Part shown: one piece after another, positions 17,854 to 27,325 of the stretch | How the letters are laid out: every line of letters begins with the position of its first letter | Numbering within the stretch: the stretch's first letter is position 1 | Assembly: GCA_028823485.1 (NCBI GenBank) | Contig: JAPKBG010000002.1 | Span: forward strand, 1-64,000 | Reading direction: 5' to 3' | Length of the DNA: 64,000 nucleotides | Source: Methylophilaceae bacterium | GTDB taxonomy: Bacteria > Pseudomonadota > Gammaproteobacteria > Burkholderiales > Methylophilaceae | Position numbers and translations under genes: made by a program | Notes under the pieces: model-generated | The model's input: only the letters and a program-made list of their open reading frames with translations | Databases searched by the model: none | Told to the model about the DNA's origin: nothing

Positions 17854-18624
17854 CTATAAATCTTGTTCCCAAGCATTACCATAGACTTTTCCATTTTTAG
17901 ACAGAATAAACATTTGATAAATGCTCGTTACCCACATGAATGTAGAAGCTAAACTATAACCAATACCACCAATAATCGTCAAATAAGCAAAACTTGGATT
18001 TAGTTTTGTTAGCCACCATGACAGGATGTCTAAAATTAAGAATCCGAATGGGAAAGCAATGGCTATTACTTTTAGTTTTTTTGGTATGCCGACTGCAAAA
18101 CTAAAAATCAAGCTAATAAAGAAAAAGATAAAGCTAATCCCAAATAAGTGAATGTGAGAGATTCGCGTTAGACTTTGAAAGCTAGCCCCATCACTTGTAG
18201 CAGCTAACTTTTGAACTTCTTCGAAGTTCTTAAAGTTGGGGATGTTTGGAATATTGCTATGGCAGGCAACACAGTGCTTTTCAAACACTTTCTTAAAGTG
18301 AGCATCCCAATCTTTTTTAGGTGCGCCTTTTCGTACCCATTTAATAATATCTGCACGTACTGCGTCTGGTGCATTTGCTTTCATGGAGCCGTTAAGTTTA
18401 CTCTCTAAAGTGCTATGTGAGCGGTCACCGTAATAGCTATAAACAATATCATTTTTAGATAACCCTATTTCACCATCGGCCATGCCATGCGTCATCATGA
18501 TTTGTAAGCCGGCCATAAGTAAGCCAATGCCAACTACAAGCAAGTAACCTGTAAACAATGTTTTGACTGGCAATGGCATATTAGGAAGGTTCAGCCACGT
18601 CATATTAGAGGGAGTAAATTTCAT
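17854..18624 (-). CDS. Membrane protein with a single c-type heme site, function unknown
   Basis: This 256-residue protein has one N-terminal membrane helix (about 24-45). A periplasmic segment of about 100 residues follows, containing one CxxCH heme-attachment motif (Cys118, Cys121, His122 in EKHCVACHSN). Four or so C-terminal helices (about 150-250) complete it. A conserved-looking His pair sits at SHIHLFG at the start of the helical block. It resembles uncharacterised membrane cytochromes seen in betaproteobacteria, but I know no established function. It stands alone, with its own terminator downstream and a 144-bp gap to the divergent serB. Confidence 0.75.
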   Translation of the reverse strand: MKFTPSNMTWLNLPNMPLPVKTLFTGYLLVVGIGLLMAGLQIMMTHGMADGEIGLSKNDIVYSYYGDRSHSTLESKLNGSMKANAPDAVRADIIKWVRKGAPKKDWDAHFKKVFEKHCVACHSNIPNIPNFKNFEEVQKLAATSDGASFQSLTRISHIHLFGISFIFFFISLIFSFAVGIPKKLKVIAIAFPFGFLILDILSWWLTKLNPSFAYLTIIGGIGYSLASTFMWVTSIYQMFILSKNGKVYGNAWEQDL

Positions 18625-18741
18625 TTTTAATCTCGTTAAATATTAGTTGAAAATGATAGCACTCAAAGTATGGTTCAACCAAGTAAAGAAAAGACGAAAT
18701 GACTTTAATTCCTCCCATTACAGATTGTTGAGACTAACTGC

Positions 18742-18747
18742 TATAAT
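18742..18747 (+). promoter_or_regulatory. Candidate -10 box for serB
   Basis: TATAAT lies 30 bp before the preferred serB ATG. TTACAG at 18718-18723 is a weak -35 with an 18-bp spacer. The assignment rests on the perfect -10 match only. Confidence 0.4.
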
Positions 18748-18777
18748 ACGGCTTCAATCAAGTTAATAGTGAGTGCT

Positions 18778-19617
18778 ATGCGTTTAGTTGTTCAAGGCCG
18801 CGCCATTAGTGTTGCGCATCTTACTCATATTCATCGTTTAATCGGCGGTAATGCCCAGTTTATACAAATTGGTGAATATGCCTATTACCTACCTGTGCAT
18901 TCGTCAGATTTTGACGATGTTAGTCGCTTCTGTGCTGAGCAGAAAATAGACTGCGCTTTAGTGCCAGATAAACAGCGTTTAGCTAGCTTTGGCTTGTGTG
19001 TCATGGATATGGATTCGACGTTAATTTCGATTGAGTGCATTGATGAAATTGCTGACATGATGGGTATTAAGCCGAAAATTGCTGAGATTACTGAAGTAGC
19101 GATGCGCGGCGAATTAGATTTTTCTGAGAGCTTAAAACAACGCGTTTCATTACTTAAAGGGTTGGATGAGTCTGCACTGCAAAGGGTGATTGAAGAGCGT
19201 TTGACGCTTAACCCTGGTGTGCGTGAATGGATAGCCGCATGTAAAGAAAATAATATCAAAACCTTGGTGGTTTCAGGTGGCTTTACCTTCTTTGCCTATC
19301 ATGTAAAAGAAATGCTAGGGTTGGATTATGCCGTTTCTAATGTGCTCGAAATTGTTGATGGAAAACTCACTGGCATTGTTGTTGGCGATATCGTAGACGC
19401 ACAACGCAAAGCCGATGAATTAGTGAAAATACGAGATCAACTAGGTTTGCAAGTGACGCAAACCATTGCTATTGGAGATGGTGCGAATGATCTGAAAATG
19501 ATGGGTGTTGCCGAGATTGGTATTGCTTATCATGCGAAGCCAGTAGTGCAAGAGCAGGCCACGTACGCATTGAATCATGTTGGTTTAGATGGCGCCATTC
19601 ATCTGCTCACTGCGTAA
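18778..19617 (+). CDS. serB: Phosphoserine phosphatase
   Basis: SerB performs the last step of serine synthesis. The HAD-type motif I is MDMDSTLISIECIDEIAD (nucleophile Asp), motif II is VVSGGFTFF and motif III/IV is IGDGANDLKMM. An N-terminal ~75-residue regulatory-type segment precedes the catalytic domain, as in the long proteobacterial SerB. I chose the ATG at 18778 (MRLVVQGRAI, about 279 residues). An in-frame GTG three codons upstream at 18769 is an alternative. It converges with the DUF455 gene 1 bp beyond its stop. Confidence 0.94.
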   Translation: MRLVVQGRAISVAHLTHIHRLIGGNAQFIQIGEYAYYLPVHSSDFDDVSRFCAEQKIDCALVPDKQRLASFGLCVMDMDSTLISIECIDEIADMMGIKPKIAEITEVAMRGELDFSESLKQRVSLLKGLDESALQRVIEERLTLNPGVREWIAACKENNIKTLVVSGGFTFFAYHVKEMLGLDYAVSNVLEIVDGKLTGIVVGDIVDAQRKADELVKIRDQLGLQVTQTIAIGDGANDLKMMGVAEIGIAYHAKPVVQEQATYALNHVGLDGAIHLLTA

Positions 19618-19618
19618 C

Positions 19619-20446
19619 TTACAATAGGTTTAATTCCTCTTCACTAAACCCTGCCTGCCTACGTGCATCCATATTAAATGGCGGTCTTAATTTAGGTGCG
19701 TTGTATTGCTGGCATAGTGATTCAAATGTCGAAATTGGTTGAAGCTGACGTTGTTTACACAGCCAGTTATACCAAGTGTTGCCAACGGCAACATGACCAA
19801 TCTCATCACGCAAAATAATATCAATAATTTCAGCGGCAGCCATATCGCCAGCTTGCGCTAATTTATTACGTAGTGGCGGACTAGCATCCAAACCGCGTGC
19901 TTCCATCGTTCGCGGTACTAAAGCCATGCGGGCGAGCACGTCTTCTTGTGTGCGTTCGACCATTTCCCATAGTGAATTGTGACCTAAAAAACTGCCGTAT
20001 TCGTAGTCGAACGTTTTTAAGTGTGTGTTAACTAATGAGAAGTGATAAGCCTCTTCTGCGGCGACTTTCAGCCAATCAACATAATATTGCGTTGGCATAT
20101 CAGCAAACCGCCACACCGCATCCAAAGCTAAATTAATCGCGTTGAATTCAATATGCGCGAGCGCATGAATCAGCGCAGCACGGCCCTCCACCGTATTCAT
20201 GGTACGTTTTTTGACGGCCAGTGGTGATACCAATTCTGGCTTGCTCGGACGACCAGGTAGTTGTCGGCCAGCAACGGCTTCAGCGCCCATTTTTATTTGT
20301 GGATTCAGTGAAACTTGCTGTTCAGTATAGGCCTTTTGTAAGCCAATGACTCCCTCTACTTTACGTTGCGGGTCATCTGTGGTGAGCCAGTTCAATGCGC
20401 TTTGACGTAGTTCTACGCCATCTAATAAACAGGAGTTAGTGGTCAA
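19619..20446 (-). CDS. DUF455 ferritin-like domain protein
   Basis: This 275-residue cytosolic protein has carboxylate and His residues arranged as in diiron ferritin-like four-helix bundles: HIEFNAINLALDA around 126-138, EEAYHFSLVNTHL around 159-171 and RDEIGHVAVG around 230-240. The pattern matches PF04305 (DUF455), which includes putative diiron enzymes. The substrate is unknown. It overlaps nothing, ends 1 bp from serB and is followed upstream by a secreted unknown gene 16 bp away, possibly in one operon. Confidence 0.85.
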   Translation of the reverse strand: MTTNSCLLDGVELRQSALNWLTTDDPQRKVEGVIGLQKAYTEQQVSLNPQIKMGAEAVAGRQLPGRPSKPELVSPLAVKKRTMNTVEGRAALIHALAHIEFNAINLALDAVWRFADMPTQYYVDWLKVAAEEAYHFSLVNTHLKTFDYEYGSFLGHNSLWEMVERTQEDVLARMALVPRTMEARGLDASPPLRNKLAQAGDMAAAEIIDIILRDEIGHVAVGNTWYNWLCKQRQLQPISTFESLCQQYNAPKLRPPFNMDARRQAGFSEEELNLL

Positions 20447-20462
20447 AGTTTAATTAAGTCTA

Positions 20463-21065
20463 TTAATAATATAGCTTATCAAATGGTAGGTTATCTAACT
20501 GATTACATAGCGTACCTACTTTGATTGGTTTGTTTTGATTTAAAGTCGCTAAAAAGTCTTGGTCATTGGCTAGCTTACCGATGATTTTTTTGATTGCTTT
20601 AGAGTAAGCATTTTTTACGTGAAAATCTGGCGCAATACCCAGCGCGCCAATTTCTGATGCTTGTTTTTTAATCCGAGTAATCGGCGTTATATCGTTGGTG
20701 TAAGCGCGTGCAATATACTCTGCATGGAAAACATGCAATTGGGCGTTGTAAAAAATATGAGGTTCTAGTAACAACACAACATCAGCTTCACTGTCCGTCG
20801 CGCATTCATTAATGTTAGTAAAGCTGTTTTTTAATGAAGCCATGGCTGCTTGCTCTGCTAGTGGGCCTTGCATCTGCCATACATTTAAATAGGGGTGTAG
20901 AAAGCGCACAGGATGTAAGTAATGTGTCTTTGCAATATGGACTGCGATATTGCCTTGTAGCTTGGTCGATTCTCCTTGTAAGGGTTCTGTTTGTACTGAC
21001 TCAGCTTGTACAAGAGTAGTACAAGCAAATAATAGAACGAATAAGCTGATTATTTGATTTGACAT
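20463..21065 (-). CDS. Secreted protein of unknown function
   Basis: The 200 residues begin with a signal peptide (MSNQIISLFVLLFACTTLVQ, then AES). The mature part has two Cys (INECATD and GTLCNQL) that could form a disulfide. I recognise no family. The sequence alternates hydrophobic strands and has many His/Tyr residues near the start (HIAKTHYLHPVRFLHPY). It lies between the DUF455 gene and a secreted beta-propeller gene, with 16-17 bp gaps on each side, so it is probably co-transcribed with them. Confidence 0.7.
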   Translation of the reverse strand: MSNQIISLFVLLFACTTLVQAESVQTEPLQGESTKLQGNIAVHIAKTHYLHPVRFLHPYLNVWQMQGPLAEQAAMASLKNSFTNINECATDSEADVVLLLEPHIFYNAQLHVFHAEYIARAYTNDITPITRIKKQASEIGALGIAPDFHVKNAYSKAIKKIIGKLANDQDFLATLNQNKPIKVGTLCNQLDNLPFDKLYY

Positions 21066-21082
21066 AATGACTTTCTTAAAAA

Positions 21083-22279
21083 TTAATTGTTATTATAAAC
21101 AATACGAACAATATAGCCCGCTCTATCATCTGATACATAGAGTGCACCATCTGGCCCAACGGCGACATCGACAGGTCGCCCCCAAGCGTTGTTGTTTTTG
21201 AGCCAGCCCGTAGCGAAATCGGCTGCACGGGTTGGCTTTCCGTGTTTAAACTGAATGCGAACAAGTTTATAGCCGCTTAATTGTTCACGATTCCAAGATC
21301 CATGTAATGCAACAATCGCATCTGTTTTAAATTCCGTTGGGAACTGACTTTTAGCTAAAAAAGTCATGCCAATTGGTGTTGAGTGTGATGTGAGCGTAAT
21401 GGCTGGTCCTGTGGCTTCTTCACAAAATCCCTTAGCACCTAAAAAGTTAGGGTCTGCCATCATGCTGTGTGCGTTGTTTAGGTTTCCCCAGCAATGTGGC
21501 CAGCCATAATGCGCCCCAGGCATGATTTTATTAATATGCTCTGGGGGAAGGGTGTCATTAACAGGACCATTTTTACGGTCAGATCGCATATCAGCGCCAT
21601 TGTTAGTCGCAAACATTTCCTTTGTTGTCGGGTGCCAAGCAAAGCCTTGCGAGTTTCTTAAGCCTTTTGCCCAAATTGGTGGGAGGGATGTATGCCTGCC
21701 AACAACAGCTAAGGCTCCAGCAGGTTTTCCCTCTGCTGTATAACGCAAAATGGTCGCGCGAGCAGGATTACTTTCGTTGCAAACATTGCAGCTAGAGCCA
21801 ACATTGAGGTAAATATGGTTGTCTGGCCCGATTTTAATGGTTTTTAGGGTGTGACCACCAGTGGCTAGATTGCTGATGAATGGTTCTGGTGTAGACCAAG
21901 CATCATCTTTTTTGCTGAGTTTTACAACGCCATTTTGGTTGGCAACTAATAGTGTATTGCCTATAAATGCCAAACCATGTGGTGCATTCAAGTCTTCGGT
22001 GATTAAGGCTGGTGCCTCAGCGATGCCGTCATGGTTCTTATCTGACAGCATGATGACGCGATTGCTTTTTGCTGAAGTGACGAACAAATTCCCCTCTGGG
22101 TCAAAGGCCATCATGCGTGGCATGCTATCTAGTTTTGCATAGATATTAGCCTCAAAACCTGATGGTAAATTGAGGTTGAGTTTTGCTGGCGGCTCTGTTG
22201 CACAGACTAGAGGTGGCATGATGCCACACATTGCTAATGTGAAATAGCTTTTTAATTTGTATGTTAAGAGCTCAAGCAT
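21083..22279 (-). CDS. Secreted sorbosone/glucose dehydrogenase-like beta-propeller protein
   Basis: This 398-residue protein has an N-terminal signal sequence ending near VCATEPPAKL. A six-bladed NHL/PQQ-glucose-dehydrogenase-type propeller follows. Diagnostic segments are PRMMAFDPEGNLFVT, NAPHGLAFIGNTLLVAN, GGHTLKTIKIGPDNHIYLNV and the GWPHCWG and LHGSWNRE motifs. Members are called PQQ-dependent aldose or sorbosone dehydrogenases, but few have a proven substrate. A CNVC pair (GSSCNVCNES) is typical of the sorbosone-dehydrogenase branch. The start may be internal, at the Met near residue 17. Confidence 0.82.
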   Translation of the reverse strand: MLELLTYKLKSYFTLAMCGIMPPLVCATEPPAKLNLNLPSGFEANIYAKLDSMPRMMAFDPEGNLFVTSAKSNRVIMLSDKNHDGIAEAPALITEDLNAPHGLAFIGNTLLVANQNGVVKLSKKDDAWSTPEPFISNLATGGHTLKTIKIGPDNHIYLNVGSSCNVCNESNPARATILRYTAEGKPAGALAVVGRHTSLPPIWAKGLRNSQGFAWHPTTKEMFATNNGADMRSDRKNGPVNDTLPPEHINKIMPGAHYGWPHCWGNLNNAHSMMADPNFLGAKGFCEEATGPAITLTSHSTPIGMTFLAKSQFPTEFKTDAIVALHGSWNREQLSGYKLVRIQFKHGKPTRAADFATGWLKNNNAWGRPVDVAVGPDGALYVSDDRAGYIVRIVYNNN

Positions 22280-22317
22280 AGGATTATTTTACAGTGAGAA
22301 AGCTGCGCTCCTACTCA

Positions 22318-22680
22318 TTAGGTAAGTACATCGGACCAAATCTTGCTTTCCCAAGCATTTGCATATTTCCCCTCTTGCTCAGATGGGCTAGCCGAAACAC
22401 CACCACCTTGTTCAGAGAACATAATCTTTTTTCCTGCATTGTAACGGTAAGCATTGGCAACATGCATCGCACGTATGCCACCAACAAAACTGTAGCATTT
22501 GTTTGAAAATACTTGGGCTGGATCTGGTGAACGTCCGTGCATAAGTTCAACAATCGCGCTGGCACAGACACGTGCTTGTGAGGTTGCCATGTGTGCCGAG
22601 TAAGAGAGTGAAGCCGATAGTAAAGTCTTTGCTATGAAGCCAATACGTCTAATCAGTGCAAATAGTAATGTTGGGGCCAT
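22318..22680 (-). pseudogene. C-terminal fragment of flavocytochrome c sulfide dehydrogenase flavoprotein (FccB/SoxF-like)
   Basis: The 120-residue frame contains SAHMATSQARVCASAIVELM followed by NKCYSFV, then GGGVSASPSEQEGKYANAWE at the end. This matches the C-terminal FCSD flavin-binding domain, including the Cys of the N-(K/T)-CYS motif that forms the redox disulfide in sulfide dehydrogenases. Everything before it, about 300 residues with the FAD and NAD domains, is missing. The first ~30 residues (MAPTLLFALIRRIG and following) do not fit the family. No strong Shine-Dalgarno precedes the ATG. Most likely it is a decayed gene end, although a short expressed protein cannot be excluded. Confidence 0.55.
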
Positions 22681-22773
22681 GGCATTTTAATCCCACTTTA
22701 GATTGTTGCGATTAAAACACCATTGTAACCCTGTTTTTATGATTTGCATGTGTGACACAAGTCACAGTGCTGA

Positions 22774-23271
22774 TTAGCAGTATTCGCTTTTGCAGCCATC
22801 ATCTTTCACACCTAAACTCGTTAAGAATTCAATCATCTTTGTGTTGTTTTCATCACGGTAATACTGGATAAGTGAAAAGTTGTTTCGCAGTTTAACGTTC
22901 ACGTCAGTACCGGATTTTTCTAATAATTCCATCATTTTTGTATCGCCGCTCAATGCTGCTAAATGGAATGCAGTATGTTCCGCTGTTGGGTGCATATAAT
23001 CGATATCAGCACCTTTTGAAAGTAGGTATGTGACGATATCTAAGTGATGTCCGTTTGTTGCCATTTGTAATGGGCTCCAACCAAATATCTTTTTATTCAC
23101 AATAGTTGCATCAGCGTCGACATATTGTTTGACTGTTTCAATATGACCATCTGTTAGGCCATCGCGCCATACAGCTTCTTCATCATCTGTCATTGCCGCC
23201 ACGTTAAAAGATAGGCATAAAGTACATGTTAGTAAAGCTGTTTTAATCCATTGCATCGTGTGATTCTCCAA
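22774..23271 (-). CDS. Small secreted ankyrin-repeat protein
   Basis: This 165-residue protein has a signal peptide (hydrophobic WIKTALLTCTLCLSFNVAA) and about three ankyrin repeats. They read GWSPLQMATNGHHLDIVTYL, then KGADIDYMHPTAEHTAFHLA and KSGTDVNVKLRNNFSLI. It ends in a Cys-containing tail (DDGCKSEYC). It is predicted to be periplasmic and to bind proteins; the partner is unknown. It lies 53 bp downstream of purL in the same direction. It is the second secreted ankyrin protein in this window, but is not closely similar to the first. Confidence 0.82.
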   Translation of the reverse strand: MENHTMQWIKTALLTCTLCLSFNVAAMTDDEEAVWRDGLTDGHIETVKQYVDADATIVNKKIFGWSPLQMATNGHHLDIVTYLLSKGADIDYMHPTAEHTAFHLAALSGDTKMMELLEKSGTDVNVKLRNNFSLIQYYRDENNTKMIEFLTSLGVKDDGCKSEYC

Positions 23272-23324
23272 AATAAATCATTATTATCAAAAAACTATCT
23301 ATCGTGTTTTTTTGTTAGAAAACA

Positions 23325-26300
23325 CTATCCTACGAATCGCCTTGCATTACGAAACATCCGCATCCAAGGCCCATCTTCTTGCCAGTCATCAGGGTGCCAT
23401 GAATGCTGCACCGCTCTAAACACACGCTCCGGGTGAGGCATCATAATACTAAAACGCCCATCTGTGGTTGTAAATCCTGTTAAACCTTGTGGTGAACCAT
23501 TAGGGTTAAACGGATAAGCCTCTGTCAGCATTGACGTGTGGTCAATATATCTTACCGTGGCAAGATTTTTTGCTAACACATTACTGACACTGGTTTTGTC
23601 AGAAAATTCAGTATAACCTTCACCATGCGCCACAGCAATTGGCATTTTACTACCAGCCATGCCGCTAAAGAAGATGGATGGTGATTCTAAAATCTCCACC
23701 ATAGAGAAGCGTGCTTCGAACTGTTCAGACTTATTACGCACAAAATGTGGCCAATGATCAGCACCAGGAATGATGCTGTGTAAGTTGCTCATCATTTGGC
23801 AGCCGTTACACACACCTAGCGCAAAGGTGTCTTTGCGATCAAAGAAAGCACTAAACTCATCACGAGCCAGCGCATTGAATAAAATAGATTTTGCCCAGCC
23901 TTCACCAGCACCGAGTACGTCTCCGTATGAGAAGCCGCCGCAGGCCACAAGACCCGCAAACTCGGATAGCGATACTTTGCCGCTAATCACATCGCTCATG
24001 TGCACGTCTACACTGTTAAAGCCAGCACGATCAAAAGCCGCGGCCATTTCGGTTTGGCCGTTAACACCTTGCTCACGCAAGATTGCCATGTTCGGGCGTA
24101 CTCCTATATTGATATAAGGTGCGGCAACGTTATCATTGATATCGAACGACAATTCAGGGTTGATGCCAGCGTCCGCATCATTCAAGATGCGATTGTATTC
24201 TTCTAGCGCACAAACTGGGTTATCACGCAGTGTTTGCATGTGATAAGTGGTTTCTGACCACATGCGATGCAAGTTGATGCGACTATCCATAAAGGTAGCG
24301 CCGCCTTTTTTGATGCTGATTTCATTCGCAGTAGTGACTTGTGCGATAAGGTGCGCACAATCATTTACTGTGCTATTTAATTGCGCTAACACCGTATCCA
24401 CCTCTGCACGACGGACTTGTACGACAGCACCTAACTCTTCATTGAATAAGGCGCTAGCAAAGTCACCATTTAGCGCACTAATGTCTGCTTCTAGGCCACA
24501 ATGCCCTGCAAAAGCCATTTCAGTTAATATTGAGAATAAGCCGCCATCACTACGGTCATGGTAAGCCAACAATTTGCCATCACTGTTAAGCGCTTGAATC
24601 TGCTCAAAGAAGGCTTTTAATTGCGCTGGGTTATCCACATCAGGGGCTGTGTCGCCAATTTGACCATACACTTGCGCAAGCGCAGAACCACCCATGCGGT
24701 TTTTACCGTTGCCTAAGTCAATTAAAATTAGGCTAGATTCGCCTAAGTCTGTTCTCAACTGTGGCGTTAATGTTTTACGAGCATCTAGCGTATTGGCAAA
24801 TGCGGTCACGACTAATGAGATCGGTGAAGTCACCGCTTTCTTTTCGCCAGCATCTTCCCATATGGTTTTCATGCTCATAGAATCTTTACCAACCGGAATG
24901 CTGATGCCGAGGGCAGGACACAAGTCGATACCAACCGATTTCACCGTTTTGAATAACGCAGCATCCTCACCTTCGTGTCCAGCTGGTGCCATCCAGTTTG
25001 CAGATAGCTTTAAATTGCTAATTTCGCTAATCATGCTTGCCGCAATATTAGTAATCGATTCACCAATCGCCATACGGCCAGAAGCAGGCGCATCAATCAG
25101 TGCTAATGGTGCGCGTTCGCCAATGGCAAAAGCTTCACCTACATTAGTTTCAAATCCTGCACAAGTTACAGCGACGTCAGCTACTGGCACTTGCCAAGGG
25201 CCAACCATTTGATCGCGTGCGATTAAGCCCGTGACAGAGCGGTCACCAATGGTAATGAGGAATGTTTTGTCTGCTACGCCGGGTAAATGCAAGACACGGT
25301 TAGCGGCTTCTTTGATGTCGAGCTTGCTCGTATCAAATACCGTGAGTGGTTTGCTCACGCTTTTCACATCGCGTGTCATTTTAGGTGGTTTACCTAACAA
25401 CACACTCAAGTCCATGTCGACTGGTTTGTTATCGAAATGCGTATCTTCTACGGTTAAATGACGTTCTGCTGTTGCCAAGCCGACCACTGCAAAAGGGCAG
25501 CGCTCACGTTCGCAAAGTGATTTAAATAGCGGCAAATCTTTTTGTTCTACGGCTAATACATAACGTTCTTGTGCTTCGTTGCTCCATAATTCAAGCGGGC
25601 TCATGCCTGGCTCTTCATTAGTCACATCACGTAATTGAAAAATAGCGCCGACTTCAGCATCGTTAACCAGCTCTGGGAGGGCATTCGAAATACCACCAGC
25701 ACCAACATCATGAATACTGACAATAGGGTTGTCATAACCCATTTGCCAGCAGCGATCGATGACTTCTTGCACACGGCGTTGCAGTTCTGGATTGCCACGT
25801 TGCACAGAATCAAAGTCTAGATTTTCGGTGTTTGAACCAGTATCCATGCTTGATGCAGCACTACCGCCTAAGCCAATTAGCATGGCTGGGCCGCCAAGCT
25901 GAATCAATGCTGCACCCTCAGGAATTTTGTCTTTAAATGAGTGGTCATCTGCAATATTACCAACACCACCTGCAAGCATAATGGGTTTATGGTAACCACG
26001 GACTTCGGGGTTGCCTTTGCTATCTTTTACCGTTAATTCAAATGTGCGGAAGTAACCCGCAATGTTTGGGCGACCAAACTCATTGTTATAGGCGGCGCCA
26101 CCTAAGGGTGCTTCTAGCATGATCTGTAATGGATCAGCGATGCGGCTTGGTTTTCCATAAGGTGTTTCCCAAGGTTGTTTCAGATCCGGCAGGTTTAAAT
26201 TGGAAACTGAAAAGCCAGTTAAGCCTGCTTTAGGCTTAGAGCCAATACCTGTTGCACCTTCATCACGAATCTCACCACCAGCACCTGTGGCAGCACCTGC

Positions 26301-27236
26301 AAACGGTGAAATAGCCGTTGGGTGATTATGCGTTTCTACTTTCATCAAGTAGTTCATCTCATCTTCTACTGAGCCGTAAACATTGTCCACCGTCGGGTAG
26401 AAGCGTTTTGTTTTTTGTCCAGCGACAATCGAAGAGTTGTCCGAATAGGCCACAACAGTGTGACCTGGATTTAATTTATGCGTGTTACGAATCATGCCAA
26501 ACAGTGAGATTTCTTGCTGCACGCCATCAATCACCCAGTCAGCATTGAAAATCTTATGACGGCAATGTTCTGAATTCGCTTGTGCAAACATCATGAGTTC
26601 AACGTCGGTCGGGTTACGATCCATCTTGATATAGTTTTCAACTAAGTAATCGACTTCATCAGGTGACAGCGCCAAGCCCATACCATTGTTCGCTGCTTCA
26701 AGCGCTGCTTTACCGCCGTCTAAAATATCAATATTACTGAGCGGTTTTGGATCTGCGTGGTGATAGAGTTTTTCTGCATCTTGCAAATCATTGACGACTG
26801 TTTCTGTCATGCGATCTTGTATAGCAGCAGTAAAAGCAGCACGTTCTTGTTGGCTCAAAGCCTTACCATTGTTAGTCCTTACATAATAAGCAACGCCGCG
26901 TTCTAATCGTAGCAGGCTATCTAGACCACAATTATTGACAATGTCAGTCGCGCGAGAAGCCCACGGTGAAATCGTACCGATACGTGGAATCACTAAAAAA
27001 AGTTCGCCATCTGGTGACTCTGTTTCGCTACTTGGACCATAAGTCAGGATTTGCGTGAGCGTCTTTTGCTTGTTTGCATTGAGTGCTTCTTCGCTAAAGG
27101 AAAAGTGTATGTATTCCGCATAAACATGCTGGATGCTAGGCGCAGCTATTTTAAGCGTAGCATAGAGTTTATCTAAACGAAATTGAGAGAGGGCAGCGCT
27201 GCCGCGAAGGCTTAAAAAGTTTGCTTGATTTGACAT
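23325..27236 (-). CDS. purL: Phosphoribosylformylglycinamidine synthase (large, single-chain)
   Basis: This purine-pathway enzyme converts FGAR to FGAM with glutamine. At 1303 residues it is the long proteobacterial form. It carries an N-terminal PurS-like region, two AIRS-type ATP domains ([14 protein letters not shown] and the [19 protein letters not shown] loop), and a C-terminal class I glutaminase. The glutaminase nucleophile is in LGVCNGCQM, with the HPERVFR partner near the end. All motifs look intact. The gene stands alone, with 89 bp to feoB. Confidence 0.98.
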   Translation of the reverse strand: MSNQANFLSLRGSAALSQFRLDKLYATLKIAAPSIQHVYAEYIHFSFSEEALNANKQKTLTQILTYGPSSETESPDGELFLVIPRIGTISPWASRATDIVNNCGLDSLLRLERGVAYYVRTNNGKALSQQERAAFTAAIQDRMTETVVNDLQDAEKLYHHADPKPLSNIDILDGGKAALEAANNGMGLALSPDEVDYLVENYIKMDRNPTDVELMMFAQANSEHCRHKIFNADWVIDGVQQEISLFGMIRNTHKLNPGHTVVAYSDNSSIVAGQKTKRFYPTVDNVYGSVEDEMNYLMKVETHNHPTAISPFAGAATGAGGEIRDEGATGIGSKPKAGLTGFSVSNLNLPDLKQPWETPYGKPSRIADPLQIMLEAPLGGAAYNNEFGRPNIAGYFRTFELTVKDSKGNPEVRGYHKPIMLAGGVGNIADDHSFKDKIPEGAALIQLGGPAMLIGLGGSAASSMDTGSNTENLDFDSVQRGNPELQRRVQEVIDRCWQMGYDNPIVSIHDVGAGGISNALPELVNDAEVGAIFQLRDVTNEEPGMSPLELWSNEAQERYVLAVEQKDLPLFKSLCERERCPFAVVGLATAERHLTVEDTHFDNKPVDMDLSVLLGKPPKMTRDVKSVSKPLTVFDTSKLDIKEAANRVLHLPGVADKTFLITIGDRSVTGLIARDQMVGPWQVPVADVAVTCAGFETNVGEAFAIGERAPLALIDAPASGRMAIGESITNIAASMISEISNLKLSANWMAPAGHEGEDAALFKTVKSVGIDLCPALGISIPVGKDSMSMKTIWEDAGEKKAVTSPISLVVTAFANTLDARKTLTPQLRTDLGESSLILIDLGNGKNRMGGSALAQVYGQIGDTAPDVDNPAQLKAFFEQIQALNSDGKLLAYHDRSDGGLFSILTEMAFAGHCGLEADISALNGDFASALFNEELGAVVQVRRAEVDTVLAQLNSTVNDCAHLIAQVTTANEISIKKGGATFMDSRINLHRMWSETTYHMQTLRDNPVCALEEYNRILNDADAGINPELSFDINDNVAAPYINIGVRPNMAILREQGVNGQTEMAAAFDRAGFNSVDVHMSDVISGKVSLSEFAGLVACGGFSYGDVLGAGEGWAKSILFNALARDEFSAFFDRKDTFALGVCNGCQMMSNLHSIIPGADHWPHFVRNKSEQFEARFSMVEILESPSIFFSGMAGSKMPIAVAHGEGYTEFSDKTSVSNVLAKNLATVRYIDHTSMLTEAYPFNPNGSPQGLTGFTTTDGRFSIMMPHPERVFRAVQHSWHPDDWQEDGPWMRMFRNARRFVG

Positions 27237-27325
27237 GGAGAACAGTGTTATTTTAATTAAAAATGCAAACCGCTATTTTATCAGAAAGCAGGCTTGATAT
27301 CAGGAACTCATGTTGATAAAAACCG

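Noticed and set aside
23272-23324. AT-rich hairpin between purL and the small ankyrin gene
   Set aside because: GTGTTTT/AAAACAC pairing is weak and low in GC, too uncertain to call a terminator.
24000-27236. Several open frames of 60-170 codons on the plus strand opposite purL
   Set aside because: They are shadow frames of a highly conserved gene, lack family motifs, and have no ribosome-binding sites.
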